From positions 248,001 to 312,000 of the forward strand of contig BOKF01000007.1 of the NCBI GenBank assembly GCA_016860845.1: a stretch of DNA of 64,000 bases. Reading direction: 5' to 3'. Made by a program: the position numbers and the translations under genes. A model generated the notes under the pieces. The model ran no database searches and was not told where the DNA came from. It saw only the letters and a program-made list of their open reading frames with translations. Position 1 is the stretch's first letter, and each line of letters begins with the position of its first letter. Origin of the DNA: Chloroflexota bacterium (GTDB lineage Bacteria > Chloroflexota > Anaerolineae > 4572-78 > J111). Below are positions 33,899 to 43,530 of the stretch, piece after piece.

Positions 33899-34987
33899 AT
33901 GGCTGAAAGTAAAAACCGGTTGGTCCAGTTACAAACAATGATGCAGGCGGCCCATGTTGACCTGGTCGCCATTGGCCCTACGGCCAATATGCGTTACCTG
34001 TTGGGCTACGTCCCCCACCCCGACGAGCGCCTGTGCCTGCTGCTGGTTACTTTGGAAAAAGTGGGACTGGTCGTCCCCACCTTAAATGCCGGGGATGTCG
34101 CCGCTCACACCGACCTCCCTTTGGAGCAGTGGCCCGATGCCGAAGGGCCGTTCCAGGCCCTCCGGCGAGCCGTGTCGGGTCTCTCCGTCAAACGGCTGGC
34201 TATTGATGGCACCATGCGGGCCGATTTTTTGTTGCCCCTGTTGGCCGCTACCAACCAGCCGGAAACGATCACCGTGGAGGGGCTGCTGGCCCCGCTGCGG
34301 GCGCGCAAGTCGGCAGAGGAAATCGAAGCCCTGGCCCTGGCTGCGGCGCAGGCGGGGCGAGCCATGCAGGCGGCGATGGCTGCCTGCCGGCCCGGCGTAA
34401 CCGAGGCCGAGGTCGCCTGGATTGTGGAGGAAACCTTTCGCAAGGATGGAGCGGAAGCGGTCACTTTTTCCCTGGTTGCCTCCGGCCCTAACGGGGCTTT
34501 TCCGCACCACCATAGCGGGCCGCGCCGGCTGCAAGGGGGAGATGCCGTTATCATTGATATTGGGGCCACCCTGAACGGTTACCAATCAGATATGACCCGG
34601 ATGGTCTTCATCGGTGAGCCGCCGGCCGATTTTTTAAAGGCGTATGAGGCTGTTTTGGCGGCGAATGAACGCGGTCGAGCGGCGGTCAGGCCGGGGGTTA
34701 TGGCCCAGGAAGTGGACCGGGCCACCCGCAGCACCCTGGAGGCTGCCGGTTATGGAGACTACTTCATCCACCGCACCGGGCATGGCCTGGGCCTGGAGAT
34801 TCACGAAGCGCCCTACATTATGGCCGGCAACGAGCAACCCTTAGAAGAAGGCATGGTCTTCAGCGTGGAACCGGGCGTTTACCTGCCGGGGCAGTTTGGT
34901 ATCCGTATTGAAGATATTGTGGCCGTCACCGGCACGGGTGTCCGCACCCTGACCGGCTTTGACCGCCAGTTGGTGATAAAAAAGTAA
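33899..34987 (+). CDS. M24-family Xaa-Pro aminopeptidase-like metallopeptidase
   Basis: ATG at 33899 after ATAAGGAG. 362 residues with an N-terminal creatinase-like domain and a C-terminal pita-bread domain. Metal ligands are visible: Asp in VIIDIGA and SDMTRMV, His in HRTGHGLGLEIHE, Glu in FSVEPGVY and Glu in IRIEDIV. It cleaves the N-terminal residue before proline in peptides; cytoplasmic. The gene appears to stand alone. Confidence 0.9.
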   Translation: MAESKNRLVQLQTMMQAAHVDLVAIGPTANMRYLLGYVPHPDERLCLLLVTLEKVGLVVPTLNAGDVAAHTDLPLEQWPDAEGPFQALRRAVSGLSVKRLAIDGTMRADFLLPLLAATNQPETITVEGLLAPLRARKSAEEIEALALAAAQAGRAMQAAMAACRPGVTEAEVAWIVEETFRKDGAEAVTFSLVASGPNGAFPHHHSGPRRLQGGDAVIIDIGATLNGYQSDMTRMVFIGEPPADFLKAYEAVLAANERGRAAVRPGVMAQEVDRATRSTLEAAGYGDYFIHRTGHGLGLEIHEAPYIMAGNEQPLEEGMVFSVEPGVYLPGQFGIRIEDIVAVTGTGVRTLTGFDRQLVIKK

Positions 34988-35006
34988 GCCCCCAGAGAGA
35001 AATTAA

Positions 35007-35089
35007 GGTGACAGGCACTTATCGGACTAATCATTGGGCTTATTTGAACAGAACCTACCTCTATTTAGGATTTAAAAGTGCCTGTCACC
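35007..35089. repeat. Inverted-repeat element (REP/MITE-like)
   Basis: Perfect 14-base arms GGTGACAGGCACTT and AAGTGCCTGTCACC enclose 55 bases. The AAGTGCCTGTCACC motif is common in REP-type palindromes linked to Y1 transposases in other bacteria. It lies directly before the tyrosine recombinase gene. Confidence 0.6.
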
Positions 35090-35126
35090 TGGTTTTTCCT
35101 TAAATTTGAAAGAACAAGGGTTCGCA

Positions 35127-36134
35127 ATGCCAGAAAAAATTGATGCCGACAATTTCCAAACTGCCAGTGCTGCCTTTCTGGACAGCCTTCCCAGCAGTAA
35201 AGAACCGACTCGCCAGACTTATGCTGCTGCCCTGGCTGCCTTTGCCCAATACCTCGAACAGGCCAAAGACCTTACCCTGGATACGCCGCTGAGGGACTAT
35301 CCGGAGAAAATATTACTTGACTTCTTCCTCTGGCTCGACCGGCGCGGCTACTCCTCCTTCACCCTCAACACCTACCTGGCCGCCCTGCGCCGCTTCTTTC
35401 TCTTCCATTATACGGCCCGCAACCTGGGGCCGGAGTTTGATATTATCCGCGCCCAAAACCTGCTCAAGGGCAAATTGAAGCTGCACTACCCCCAAACCCG
35501 CGTCCCTGATAATCTGCCCAGTTTGGTGCTCTATTACGACCAGCAGCCTCTGCCGCCCGCCGGTGGTGGTAAAGAAGCCCGGCTCCAGCGCTTGTGTTTG
35601 CTGCGCGATCGAGCGATCCTGCATACCCTCTATGCGACGGCGGGCCGGGTCTCCGAGGTGGCAGCCCTGACCCGCCAGGACGTGGCTGAAGGGGAGACCG
35701 ACGAGGTGTTGATTACCGGCAAGGGGGACAAAGAACGCTGGCTCTACTTGACCCCGGAAGCGCTGGCGGCGATCCGGGCTTATCTGGTTGAGCGGGTTGA
35801 TGTCAAGACCGGGCTGTTTGTCAGCCATGGCCGAGACAGCGGCAAGAAGCTGTCTCGGACCAGCCTGTGGCGGGTGGTCAAAAAGGCGGCGGAAGCGGTC
35901 GGCTTGCCCGATGTCAGCCCGCACACCTTTCGGCACTGGCGAGCCACCCAGATGTTGAATGACGAGGTGCCGTTGGAGATCATCCAGGAGCTATTGGGCC
36001 ACAGCGACATCGGCACGACGCGGAAGGTCTATGCCCACAGTAAGCGGCAGCGGGTCAAGGAGGCTTTCCAGAAGCACAGCCCTTCGCCCCGGCAGGCCCT
36101 GGAGAATAACCAGCAGGATGAGCATAGCTCCTGA
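35127..36134 (+). CDS. Tyrosine recombinase / integrase, XerC/D-like
   Basis: 335 residues from ATG 35127. An N-terminal SAM-like core-binding domain (KEPTRQTYAAALAAF) precedes the catalytic domain. Active-site residues are Arg in ATAGRVSEVA, Lys in TGKGDKERW, His-x-x-Arg in SPHTFRHWRA, His in LLGHSDIGT and Tyr in RKVYAHS, so it should be active. It could resolve chromosome dimers or be part of a degraded mobile island; palindromic repeats flank both sides. Confidence 0.88.
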   Translation: MPEKIDADNFQTASAAFLDSLPSSKEPTRQTYAAALAAFAQYLEQAKDLTLDTPLRDYPEKILLDFFLWLDRRGYSSFTLNTYLAALRRFFLFHYTARNLGPEFDIIRAQNLLKGKLKLHYPQTRVPDNLPSLVLYYDQQPLPPAGGGKEARLQRLCLLRDRAILHTLYATAGRVSEVAALTRQDVAEGETDEVLITGKGDKERWLYLTPEALAAIRAYLVERVDVKTGLFVSHGRDSGKKLSRTSLWRVVKKAAEAVGLPDVSPHTFRHWRATQMLNDEVPLEIIQELLGHSDIGTTRKVYAHSKRQRVKEAFQKHSPSPRQALENNQQDEHSS

Positions 36135-36159
36135 GCTGTCAACTCTGTTGGCCCAAAAA

Positions 36160-36260
36160 CGCCGCCTCGATACGGCATTCGCTGCGCTCAGCCTACTCAG
36201 CATGCATTTTCGGGGCCGATTTCGCATGCTGAGTGCCCGTTAGGGCGTATCGAAGCGGCG
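36160..36260. repeat. Palindromic intergenic repeat, copy 2
   Basis: Arms CGCCGCCTCGATACGGC and GGCGTATCGAAGCGGCG with an inner CTCAGCATGC/GCATGCTGAG pairing. It is a relative of the element at 9247-9333 (shared CGATACG...GCTCAG core). It follows the recombinase stop by 25 bases. Confidence 0.6.
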
Positions 36261-36400
36261 TAATCGGCAAAGGTCAACAGACCCTGGCAGATTGCAATAA
36301 TAAGGTATATTCCTTTTAGCCGGAGTAGTAAAACAGGTGCTTTGGCTGAAATGCAGACACTACCGGCCAAGGAATATGTCACTCGACTGTCTCACTTTTT

Positions 36401-36419
36401 GTAACGGTCAAATTGTTAC
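36401..36419 (+). promoter_or_regulatory. GTAAC inverted repeat upstream of the ATPase gene
   Basis: GTAAC (36401-36405) and GTTAC (36415-36419) flank nine bases about 85 bases before the next start. The half-site resembles the GTAACG repeats near 39624, 52182 and 56068. Confidence 0.35.
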
Positions 36420-36501
36420 CAGCGATACCAAAGAGGACTACGAGTGTGGTTTAATAGATCTTAAGAGAGGTCACAACGATGACCAAACCGGAGATCGTAT
36501 C

Positions 36502-36966
36502 ATGCCGTCTAACCACACACCCTCAACTCACGCCGATCAAAACCCTGCCTGGAAAGTTGTGGCCGAATTCAGCCTGCCTAGCCAGCCCGGCAGTGACCCT
36601 CTGGCCTGGGCACAGCTCATCACCGCTGTGCGCGGGTTGAACCTATCGCCGGCTAACCTGGATCGCCTCAAAACCGCCATCGCTAAAGCGACCCTGAATG
36701 CCATCGAGCACGGCAGCCCTCACCAACCTGAATTATCGGTTTTCATTCGGATCCTGGCTTTAGAACAGGTCGAGACCGGCCAGGGCCTTGGAACAATCTT
36801 TGACCTCCAAACGCCTGACCCAACGGCCAAGGGGTCGGGGCAGCGGTTGGGACAAGCCTGGGGATTTTTTCTCATTCACAAGGTGAAGGGCGAAGGGGAT
36901 GTTCAGGCAGAGGCAGCCCGGCACACCCTTGAATTATTTTTGTATCGAGAGGGCGATTTGAGATGA
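36502..36966 (+). CDS. RsbW-like anti-sigma-type ATPase
   Basis: ATG at 36502 with GGAG eight bases upstream. 154 residues; KTAIAKATLNAIEHGSPHQPEL holds the N-box (N-A-I-E-H) of GHKL ATPases as in RsbW/SpoIIAB. A clear G1 box is not seen, though GQRLGQAWGFFLIHKV at the C-terminus matches the usual late segment of these proteins. It may control a sigma factor or serve in a partner switch; no partner is adjacent. Convergent with the NB-ARC regulator gene, six bases apart. Confidence 0.68.
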   Translation: MPSNHTPSTHADQNPAWKVVAEFSLPSQPGSDPLAWAQLITAVRGLNLSPANLDRLKTAIAKATLNAIEHGSPHQPELSVFIRILALEQVETGQGLGTIFDLQTPDPTAKGSGQRLGQAWGFFLIHKVKGEGDVQAEAARHTLELFLYREGDLR

Positions 36967-36972
36967 AAGCGG

Positions 36973-39597
36973 CTAAGTTTGGAGAAGCTCCGTGACTACC
37001 GTCTCGAAACTCTTGGCCTGGGTTTGGACAGCCGCCACCTGCGGCGGAGGCAGGTGGGTTTCAATGGCCGCCAGCAGCCGCCCGGCGCGATCTTTGGCCT
37101 CTTGAGTGCTGGCCGGATGTTGGAGGACGTGCGTCACTAATTCCAGGGCCGCTTCAATCACCCCCTCCTGTACGCGCAAAGCGGCCAGGCCGATCAAAGC
37201 ATCAAGCGCTACCGGGGTTACCTGCGTCTCCCTGGCTACAGTGAGGGCCTCCAGATAGCAGCGCCTGGCCCCGGGCTGGTCCTCAAGAGTCAGCAGGGTA
37301 GCGCCCAAGTTGTTCAGTGTCTGGGCCAGGTCACCCTGGTCGCCGATCTCATGCCAGATGGCAATACTTTCCTGAAAGAAGCGCCGGGCTTCGAGCGGAC
37401 TGCCCCTGGCCTGGCTCACCAGGCCCAGGCTGTTGAGGGCGACGGCAATGTTATAGCGGTCCTCCAACGCCTGACTGAGGGCCAACCCTTCCTCCAGGAG
37501 TTGTTGCGCTTCGGCATACGCGCCCTGGGCATAAGCCGCCATACTGAGTACGTTGAGCGAGGAGGCGATGGACCAGGTATTGCCCATCTCCCGGCTCAGC
37601 GCCAGGCTCTCACTCAACAAGCGATGCGCCTCGTCATACTCGCCCAAATAGTAAGCCGATAGGCCCAGTTGCCGTAAACAAAACGCCGCGCCCCAACGAT
37701 CGTCAAGGGCCTGCTTCATCAACAGGCCCTCGTGCAGGAGACGGCGGCCTTCAGCATAATCGCCCATCACGGAGGTCACCGTCCCCAGGAAGGCTGTGGC
37801 CTCCGATAGTGCGACACGGGCGGAGAGGGAGCCGTTATTAGCCAGGGGGTGGAGGAGGGCGAGACTGCGCTGAAGCAGGTCTCGACCCTGCGGATGCTGG
37901 CCCTGCCGAAAACAGAAGAAACCCTGGTAGTTCAGGGCTTGCCCCAGGGCCAGGCGCTGCGCCCATGCAGCGCTGGAGGGCGGCGGGATTGTAGATTCCT
38001 CAGTCGCTTGTAGACTTTGTACTGCCTGTCCAAAGAGCGGCACGCCCTCCCGACAGTTGCTGCGTGACTCGTATAGCCAGAAGAGGGTGTCCGCGGCCTG
38101 GTTTATTTCTTCAGCCTGCTTGTGAGTAGCAGCCCAATTCCAGGCGAGACGTAAATTGGCAATCTCCGCAATCAGTTCCGCAATGACTGCCGGCCGGTCC
38201 GCCCCTTTTAAGGCTGTCCCCCGGCGTTCCAGCAAGGCCGCATAGTATTGGCAGTGACGGTTCCGAATCTGGGTGTACTCCGGCTCATCCTCTTGGAGGC
38301 GGCCGAGCGCGTACTGCCGCACCAGTTCATGCAGATCGTAGCGGCCCATATTCGTGTCAGTTCGACGTAGCAGTGACTTGGCAACCAGGGCTGAGAGCAG
38401 GGCTAACGAGGCCCCGGTGACGTATTCCGCCGCTGCGCGCCCAAAGCCGCCCCGGAAGACCGATACCTGCCGCAGCACCCGCTGCTCCTCCGGCGAAAGC
38501 AATTGCCACGAATGGTCGAACACGGCGTTGAGCGAGCGATGCCGCTCCGGGATGTCCCGCGCGGAAGCTACCAGGAAATCCAGGCTGCGCTCGATCTCAT
38601 GGGCGATCTCCTGGCATGACAGGGTCAGCACCCAGGCCGCTGCCAGCTCGATCCCCAATGGCAGTCCTTCCATCAACTGGCAGATACGCAGGACAGCCGG
38701 ACGGTCTTCGGGGGTCAAGGTGAAGCTTACCCGCGCCTGCCTGGCCCGTTGCAGGAACAACTTGGTTGCGCTGCTTGTCTCCAATTCGTCCGTCTCGGCG
38801 CTTTCCGGAACGGGCAAGCCCTGCACTTCAAACACCCACTCCGCTTGTAAGTGTAACGGCTCGCGGGATGTGGTCAGCAATTTGATTTCGGGTGTGCCTT
38901 GCAACAGGTCAGCCACCAGGGCAACGCTCGGGGCATCGGCCAGCAGGTGTTCGAAATTGTCGAGTACCAGGAGCAGCGCCTTCTCGCGCAGGTAATGGAG
39001 CAGTTGATCGCCGCGATCGGTCGCACCGTAGAGGACGAATCCCAGGCCATCGGCTATGGCCGTGATAATTTGTTCCCGGCCCGTGAGAGGGGCCAGAGGG
39101 ACGAGGGCGACACCCTGGGCAAATTCCGTTTGCTGCTGGGCCGCCGTCTGCCAGGCCAGCCGGGTCTTGCCGATGCCGCCCGGCCCGACTAACGTCAACA
39201 AGCGGCACTGCGGGTCTCGCAGCAGCCGGTCAATGGTCAGCAGTTCATGCTCACGGCCCAGTAAGGGCGTTGAGGGCAGAGGTAGCGTTGACTTGCGCGG
39301 TGGGAGCAGATGCTCCAAGAAGCGCTGAGTTTTTGGAATTGAAGAGGCCCCTTCCAGCCGGTCAACCCGGCGCTCCCCACGGGCTACTTGTAGGAAAAGG
39401 GGGAGTTGGTCGGCTGGAATATGCAAACACTTCGCTAACAGTTCAGCCACCTGGCGGGAAGGCCGCCGCTCGTCCGCTTCGATTTTGCGGATGGTTGCCG
39501 CCGTACAGCCGGCACAATTGGCCAGCTCTGCCTGGGTCAGATCCAGTTTTTTGCGCCGCTCCTTGAGCCACGCCCCAAAAGAAACCAGAGTCTCCAT
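36973..39597 (-). CDS. XRE-family HTH / NB-ARC ATPase / TPR regulator
   Basis: 874 residues. A Cro/C1-type helix-turn-helix ([21 protein letters not shown], residues 20-40) is followed by an NB-ARC domain with Walker A GPGGIGKT (138-145), Walker [13 protein letters not shown] and the [12 protein letters not shown] motif, then a winged helix and long TPR repeats ([20 protein letters not shown] type). It is a STAND-class regulator expected to oligomerise upon binding a signal. GTAACG repeats upstream may be its own operator. A target is not evident. Confidence 0.88.
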   Translation of the reverse strand: METLVSFGAWLKERRKKLDLTQAELANCAGCTAATIRKIEADERRPSRQVAELLAKCLHIPADQLPLFLQVARGERRVDRLEGASSIPKTQRFLEHLLPPRKSTLPLPSTPLLGREHELLTIDRLLRDPQCRLLTLVGPGGIGKTRLAWQTAAQQQTEFAQGVALVPLAPLTGREQIITAIADGLGFVLYGATDRGDQLLHYLREKALLLVLDNFEHLLADAPSVALVADLLQGTPEIKLLTTSREPLHLQAEWVFEVQGLPVPESAETDELETSSATKLFLQRARQARVSFTLTPEDRPAVLRICQLMEGLPLGIELAAAWVLTLSCQEIAHEIERSLDFLVASARDIPERHRSLNAVFDHSWQLLSPEEQRVLRQVSVFRGGFGRAAAEYVTGASLALLSALVAKSLLRRTDTNMGRYDLHELVRQYALGRLQEDEPEYTQIRNRHCQYYAALLERRGTALKGADRPAVIAELIAEIANLRLAWNWAATHKQAEEINQAADTLFWLYESRSNCREGVPLFGQAVQSLQATEESTIPPPSSAAWAQRLALGQALNYQGFFCFRQGQHPQGRDLLQRSLALLHPLANNGSLSARVALSEATAFLGTVTSVMGDYAEGRRLLHEGLLMKQALDDRWGAAFCLRQLGLSAYYLGEYDEAHRLLSESLALSREMGNTWSIASSLNVLSMAAYAQGAYAEAQQLLEEGLALSQALEDRYNIAVALNSLGLVSQARGSPLEARRFFQESIAIWHEIGDQGDLAQTLNNLGATLLTLEDQPGARRCYLEALTVARETQVTPVALDALIGLAALRVQEGVIEAALELVTHVLQHPASTQEAKDRAGRLLAAIETHLPPPQVAAVQTQAKSFETVVTELLQT

Positions 39598-39959
39598 CTC
39601 AACCTGCTATCTGCAATTTGCTTGTAACGTTTTTTGTAACGCCCAATGTCTTACTCGGCGTTACCTAATTCAGGTCAAGTTATGATTTCATGGGATGAAA
39701 GTTGGAAACAGGGGACGGCACCATTGTACCGTAAATCTCATCAAAAAGCAACGACATTTCTTTCAATACAGTAACTCCAAATTTGGAAACCGGATGAGCA
39801 ATTTTGAGCCAATTTCGCGGAGTGAGGCATCCTCAGATGCCGAACGTTGCTGCATCTGAGGATGCTGGCTCCTCATATTTGGAATTGTTGCTTTCGATAG
39901 TTTGCGGGCGATGGCGTAAAAGTTCCCTGGGTGTATTCTTATCTGTTTAGGAGGTAGAC
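39598..39959. other. Divergent intergenic region with operators and a 14-base hairpin
   Basis: No gene seen. GTAACG-N6-GTAACG lies at 39624-39641. GTAACGCC (39636-39643) also pairs with GGCGTTAC (39657-39664). ACAGGGGACGGCACC near 39710 resembles REP sequences. A perfect 14-base stem GCATCCTCAGATGC / GCATCTGAGGATGC occupies 39827-39865. AGGAGG at 39949 serves the next gene. Confidence 0.55.
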
Positions 39960-40712
39960 ATGGCAAGGTTTGACGAGCTTGTGATGGATGCACGGATGGG
40001 GACGGAGGCGATCACGACCCGCATCGGAGCAGTGGCGCTGCCCCTCGGCATCATTCTGTTCGTGGTGGCAACGGCCATATTTCATCCCCACCGGGAAGAC
40101 CCTATGGATAATCCGGCCGTCTTTATGGAGTACGCCCAAAGCGATAGCTGGGTGGTTGTCCACTTCGTCCAGTGGGTCGCTGCTTTACTGTTAATCGGCG
40201 GGTTGGTCTCCCTTTACTACTCCATTACGACAAAGCCAGGAGCGGGTGCCGGCGTAGCCCGCTTTGGTCTTGCGGCGGCGGTTCTGACAGCAGGGGCTTT
40301 CACCATGCTCCAGGCCGTGGACGGCGTGGCGCTCAAGTGGGCTGTGGATGCCTGGGCAGGTGCTCCCGCCAGCCAAGAGGTCGCTGCCTTCGCGGTTGCC
40401 AAAGCATTGAGATGGACTGAGTATGCGCTTCAGAGCTATTCGAACATCCTCCTGGGACTTACCCTGATGCTTTATGCGCTGGCGATGGCGTTGGGCGCCA
40501 GCTACCCCCGTTGGCTTGGATGGTTCGCTGCGGGTTCGGGAGTCGCCTGGATCGTCCACGGCGTGATGGTGCCCTATGTTGGCCTCTTCGACTCGATCCC
40601 CAGGCTGGTGGCCATAGGTCTCTTTGCTGTGTGGGCGTTCATCATAGCAGTGTTGATGTGGCGCAACAGTAGCCGTGGATACACCGCTCGCCTGGAAGTA
40701 GCTCCCCAGTGA
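39960..40712 (+). CDS. Six-segment integral membrane protein, unknown function
   Basis: 250 residues; AGGAGG stands six bases before ATG. About six hydrophobic segments (GAVALPLGIILFVVATAIF, HFVQWVAALLLIGGLVSLYYS, LAAAVLTAGAFTML, ILLGLTLMLYALAMALGASY, GVAWIVHGVMVPYVG, LVAIGLFAVWAFIIAVLMW). It resembles DUF4386-like proteins of unknown role. No neighbours in the same operon. Confidence 0.65.
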   Translation: MARFDELVMDARMGTEAITTRIGAVALPLGIILFVVATAIFHPHREDPMDNPAVFMEYAQSDSWVVVHFVQWVAALLLIGGLVSLYYSITTKPGAGAGVARFGLAAAVLTAGAFTMLQAVDGVALKWAVDAWAGAPASQEVAAFAVAKALRWTEYALQSYSNILLGLTLMLYALAMALGASYPRWLGWFAAGSGVAWIVHGVMVPYVGLFDSIPRLVAIGLFAVWAFIIAVLMWRNSSRGYTARLEVAPQ

Positions 40713-40756
40713 CGCTACCCGTCAGCCCATGCTAACAGCTTCTCTTTTTTTGATCG

Positions 40757-40903
40757 CTAGCAGCCTGTCGGAGAACCCAATGCAAACCGGAAATTATTCG
40801 TCAGAACGTCATTTTTGTACCAGAAAGATAGGCCCATTTGCCAGTTAAAGCGACGAAAACCGAAAAATATTTGGGTAAATTTTTCTCTCCGACAAACTGC
40901 TAG
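40757..40903. mobile_element. MITE-like element, 147 bases
   Basis: Terminal inverted repeats CTAGCAGCCTGTCGGAGA and TCTCCGACAAACTGCTAG match at 16 of 18 positions. The element has no coding capacity. A CTAG at each outer edge could be part of the repeat or a target duplication. It lies beside a truncated gene, so it may mark an insertion hot spot. Confidence 0.6.
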
Positions 40904-41037
40904 GGGGTGGAGGTTCGCCTTCCCAAATGTGTACCCCCTGTCATCTGAGCAGGTCAAGTCGAACAATTCGCCGTAGAGCCGACGGTCCTGACAGGCCGCG
41001 GCCTGAGTTCAACCGTTAGGTCTCAAGGATAGGTGCA

Positions 41038-41205
41038 ATGGAAACTGGAGCAGATATAACGATCAAAGAGGTCGCTGACCTGTTGTTCGCTGCCCGCGAA
41101 AGGATTGACTTCTACTGGAACTTTTACGTCGTGGTTGTCATTACGGTGATTGGCTGGCTTGTTTCTGTCAATAAGACGCTCACGCGGTCAAGGAATTTGA
41201 TATAT
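41038..41205 (+). pseudogene. Truncated small membrane-protein gene fused in frame to the ATPase leader
   Basis: METGADITIKEVADLLFAARERIDF followed by a membrane segment YVVVVITVIGWLVSV looks like the first half of a separate small protein. The frame runs without a stop into the copper ATPase gene, whose own ribosome site and ATG come 213 bases later. The sequence between about 41190 and 41250 is AT-rich and unlike either protein, which suggests a rearrangement joint. Confidence 0.4.
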
Positions 41206-41250
41206 TCAAACCAGACTATAAAATTTCTTATCATTCTTAAGGGGGACACA

Positions 41251-43404
41251 ATGGCTACACATCAAGGACATTTGCACGATCATGGGGAGCATATGGGGCA
41301 GCACGGCTCTCATAGTGACCACACCCCGGCTAAGGCTCAAGCCCATACCGGCCACGGCGCCGACCATCAAACGCAGCGCATTTCCTCAGCCACAGCCCAC
41401 GCCGGCCACAGCGGCCATGAAGGACACGACAAACACGCCGGCCACAGCGAGGCGATGTTTCGGGATCGCTTCTGGCTGACCCTGCTGTTGACCATCCCGG
41501 TGCTCATTTACAGCGAGATGATCCAACACTTGCTGGGCTTTCATCCGCCCGTTTTTCCCGGTTCGGCCTGGATCGCGCCCATTTTATCGAGCGTGATTTT
41601 CTGGTGGGGCGGCTGGGTCTTTCTACAAGGGGCGGCGGCTGAACTGCGCCACCGCCAGCCGGGGATGATGACCCTGGTGGCAATGGCCATCAGCACCGCC
41701 TACCTCTACAGCATCGCCATTGACCTGGGCCTGGTGGAGGGCATGTCCTTTTACTGGGAGATGGCCACCCTGGTGGTCATTATGCTCCTCGGTCACTGGA
41801 TGGAGATGCGGGCCATTGGCAGCGCCCAGAGCGCCTTGAATGAACTGGCTAAATTATTGCCCGACACGGCGGAACGGATCGTCGAGGGCCGCACCGAGCA
41901 GGTGCCGGTCAGCGCCCTCACCCTGAACGATCTGGTGCTGGTCCGGCCAGGGGCGCAGGTTCCGGCCGACGGGCAGGTGGAAGAGGGTGAAAGCCAAGTC
42001 AACGAGAGCATGATCACCGGCGAGTCGCGCCCGGTGTCCAAGCAGCCGGACAGTGAGGTCATTGCCGGCACAGTCAACGGCAGCGGCTCTTTGCGGGTGC
42101 GGATCACCCGCACCGGCGAGCAGACGATGCTGGCCGGGATTATGCGCCTGGTGGCCGAGGCCCAGAGCAGCCGCAGCCGGGCCCAGGATTTGGCCGACCG
42201 GGCGGCCTACTGGCTGACCTTTGTGGCCCTCGGTGTGGCGGTGGTGACCCTGATCGGCTGGGTACTGGCGCGAGGATTTGATAACTACACCCTGGAACGG
42301 GTGGTGACGGTGCTGGTGGTCGCCTGTCCCCATGCCCTGGGACTGGCCATTCCCCTGGTCATTGCCATCTCGACCACCCTTTCGGCCCGCAACGGCATCC
42401 TGGTCCGTGACCGGCTGGCGTTGGAACAGGCTCGCCATCTGAACGTGGTGGTCTTTGACAAAACCGGTACCCTGACCAAGGGCGAGCAAGGATTGGTGGC
42501 GGTTGCTACGGCTGAGGGGATGGGCGAGGCCGAGGCCCTGGCCCTGGTCGCCGCCGTGGAAGGTGACAGCGAGCATATCATCGCCCGTGCTTTGATCGAG
42601 GCGGCGAATGAGCGGGGCAGTCAGATACCAAAAGCCAGTGACTTCCAGGCGTTGCCGGGGCGCGGCGTCCAGGCTACGGTGACCGGGCGAACCTTGCAGG
42701 TCGGCGGGCCGCGCCTGCTGGAGCAGGAGGGAGTGGATCTGCCGGAGAGCCTGACGCACCAGGCCCACCAGTGGGGGGAACGCGGCCAGACGGTGGTCTA
42801 CCTGGTGGAGGAAGGCCGGGTATTGGCCGCCTTTGCCCTGGCCGATGTCATCCGCCCCGAAAGCCGCGAGGCCGTGACTGCTCTCAAACAGCAAGGCATC
42901 CAGGTGGCCATGCTGACCGGCGACTCCGAGGCGGTAGCCCGCTGGGTGGCCGGCGAGTTGGGTGTTGATACCTACTTTGCCCAGGTGCTGCCGGAGCATA
43001 AGGCCGAGAAGATTAAAACCTTGCAGCAGCACGGCCAGAAGGTGGCCATGGTCGGCGATGGGGTAAATGACGCTCCGGCGCTGGCCCAGGCCGATGTGGG
43101 CATCGCCATCGGCGCGGGCACGGACGTGGCCCGCGCGTCGGCAGGGATTGTGCTGGTGCGCAACGATCCGCGTGACATCGGGCGGATCATCCAACTGAGC
43201 CGGGCCAGTTATCGCAAGATGGTTGAGAATTTGAGTTGGGCGGTGGGCTACAATGCCATCGCCTTACCGCTGGCGGCGGGGGTGCTGGCCGGGCTGGGTT
43301 TTGTGTTACCGGCCTGGGTGGGAGCTGTGCTCATGTCGCTGAGCACCATCGTCGTGGCCATCAATGCGCAGACGTTGCGCGGCCTGGATCTTCGGCTAGG
43401 GTAA
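41251..43404 (+). CDS. copB: CopB-type heavy-metal P1B ATPase (Cu+/Ag+ or Cu2+ export)
   Basis: ATG at 41251 follows TAAGGGGG. 717 residues. The first 66 residues hold 17 His in HxH/GHxxHxGH patterns and no CxxC domain, as in CopB. Landmarks: TGES 256-259, intramembrane metal motif CPH 359-361, phosphorylation loop DKTGT 403-407, hinge GDGVNDAP. CPH instead of CPC marks the CopB subgroup. The usual SEHP of the nucleotide domain reads SEHI. It pumps copper or silver out across the membrane. No CopZ or regulator gene is adjacent. Confidence 0.9.
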   Translation: MATHQGHLHDHGEHMGQHGSHSDHTPAKAQAHTGHGADHQTQRISSATAHAGHSGHEGHDKHAGHSEAMFRDRFWLTLLLTIPVLIYSEMIQHLLGFHPPVFPGSAWIAPILSSVIFWWGGWVFLQGAAAELRHRQPGMMTLVAMAISTAYLYSIAIDLGLVEGMSFYWEMATLVVIMLLGHWMEMRAIGSAQSALNELAKLLPDTAERIVEGRTEQVPVSALTLNDLVLVRPGAQVPADGQVEEGESQVNESMITGESRPVSKQPDSEVIAGTVNGSGSLRVRITRTGEQTMLAGIMRLVAEAQSSRSRAQDLADRAAYWLTFVALGVAVVTLIGWVLARGFDNYTLERVVTVLVVACPHALGLAIPLVIAISTTLSARNGILVRDRLALEQARHLNVVVFDKTGTLTKGEQGLVAVATAEGMGEAEALALVAAVEGDSEHIIARALIEAANERGSQIPKASDFQALPGRGVQATVTGRTLQVGGPRLLEQEGVDLPESLTHQAHQWGERGQTVVYLVEEGRVLAAFALADVIRPESREAVTALKQQGIQVAMLTGDSEAVARWVAGELGVDTYFAQVLPEHKAEKIKTLQQHGQKVAMVGDGVNDAPALAQADVGIAIGAGTDVARASAGIVLVRNDPRDIGRIIQLSRASYRKMVENLSWAVGYNAIALPLAAGVLAGLGFVLPAWVGAVLMSLSTIVVAINAQTLRGLDLRLG

Positions 43405-43428
43405 TGGGGTAGGGTCAGGGTCTAAATG

Positions 43429-43530
43429 AAACCACAAAAATTGTTCGGAATGGTAGGGACGACCCTTGCGGTCGCCCCGGCGGGGCAGGCGCAAGGCCAT
43501 GCCCCTACCTACCGGAATTAATATGTGGTT
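43429..43530. repeat. Inverted repeat between convergent genes, possible two-way terminator
   Basis: AAACCACA with GGTAGGG (left) and CCTACC with TGTGGTTT (right) form an imperfect long hairpin with inner GC-rich pairing (GGGACGACCCTTGCGG; CGCAAGGCC). T-rich stretches flank both sides (TTTTATTTA on plus, TTTTGTGGTTTCATTT on minus). Located between the ends of the ATPase and dehydrogenase genes. Confidence 0.5.

Noticed and set aside
41854..43194. Long open frame (446 codons) antisense to the copper ATPase
   Set aside because: It mirrors the codon pattern of the ATPase gene, has no family features and no ribosome site. It is a shadow of GC-rich coding DNA.
41251..43404. K+-translocating or CPC-type CopA ATPase
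   Set aside because: The membrane motif is CPH and there is a His-rich N-terminus without CxxC domains, which marks CopB.
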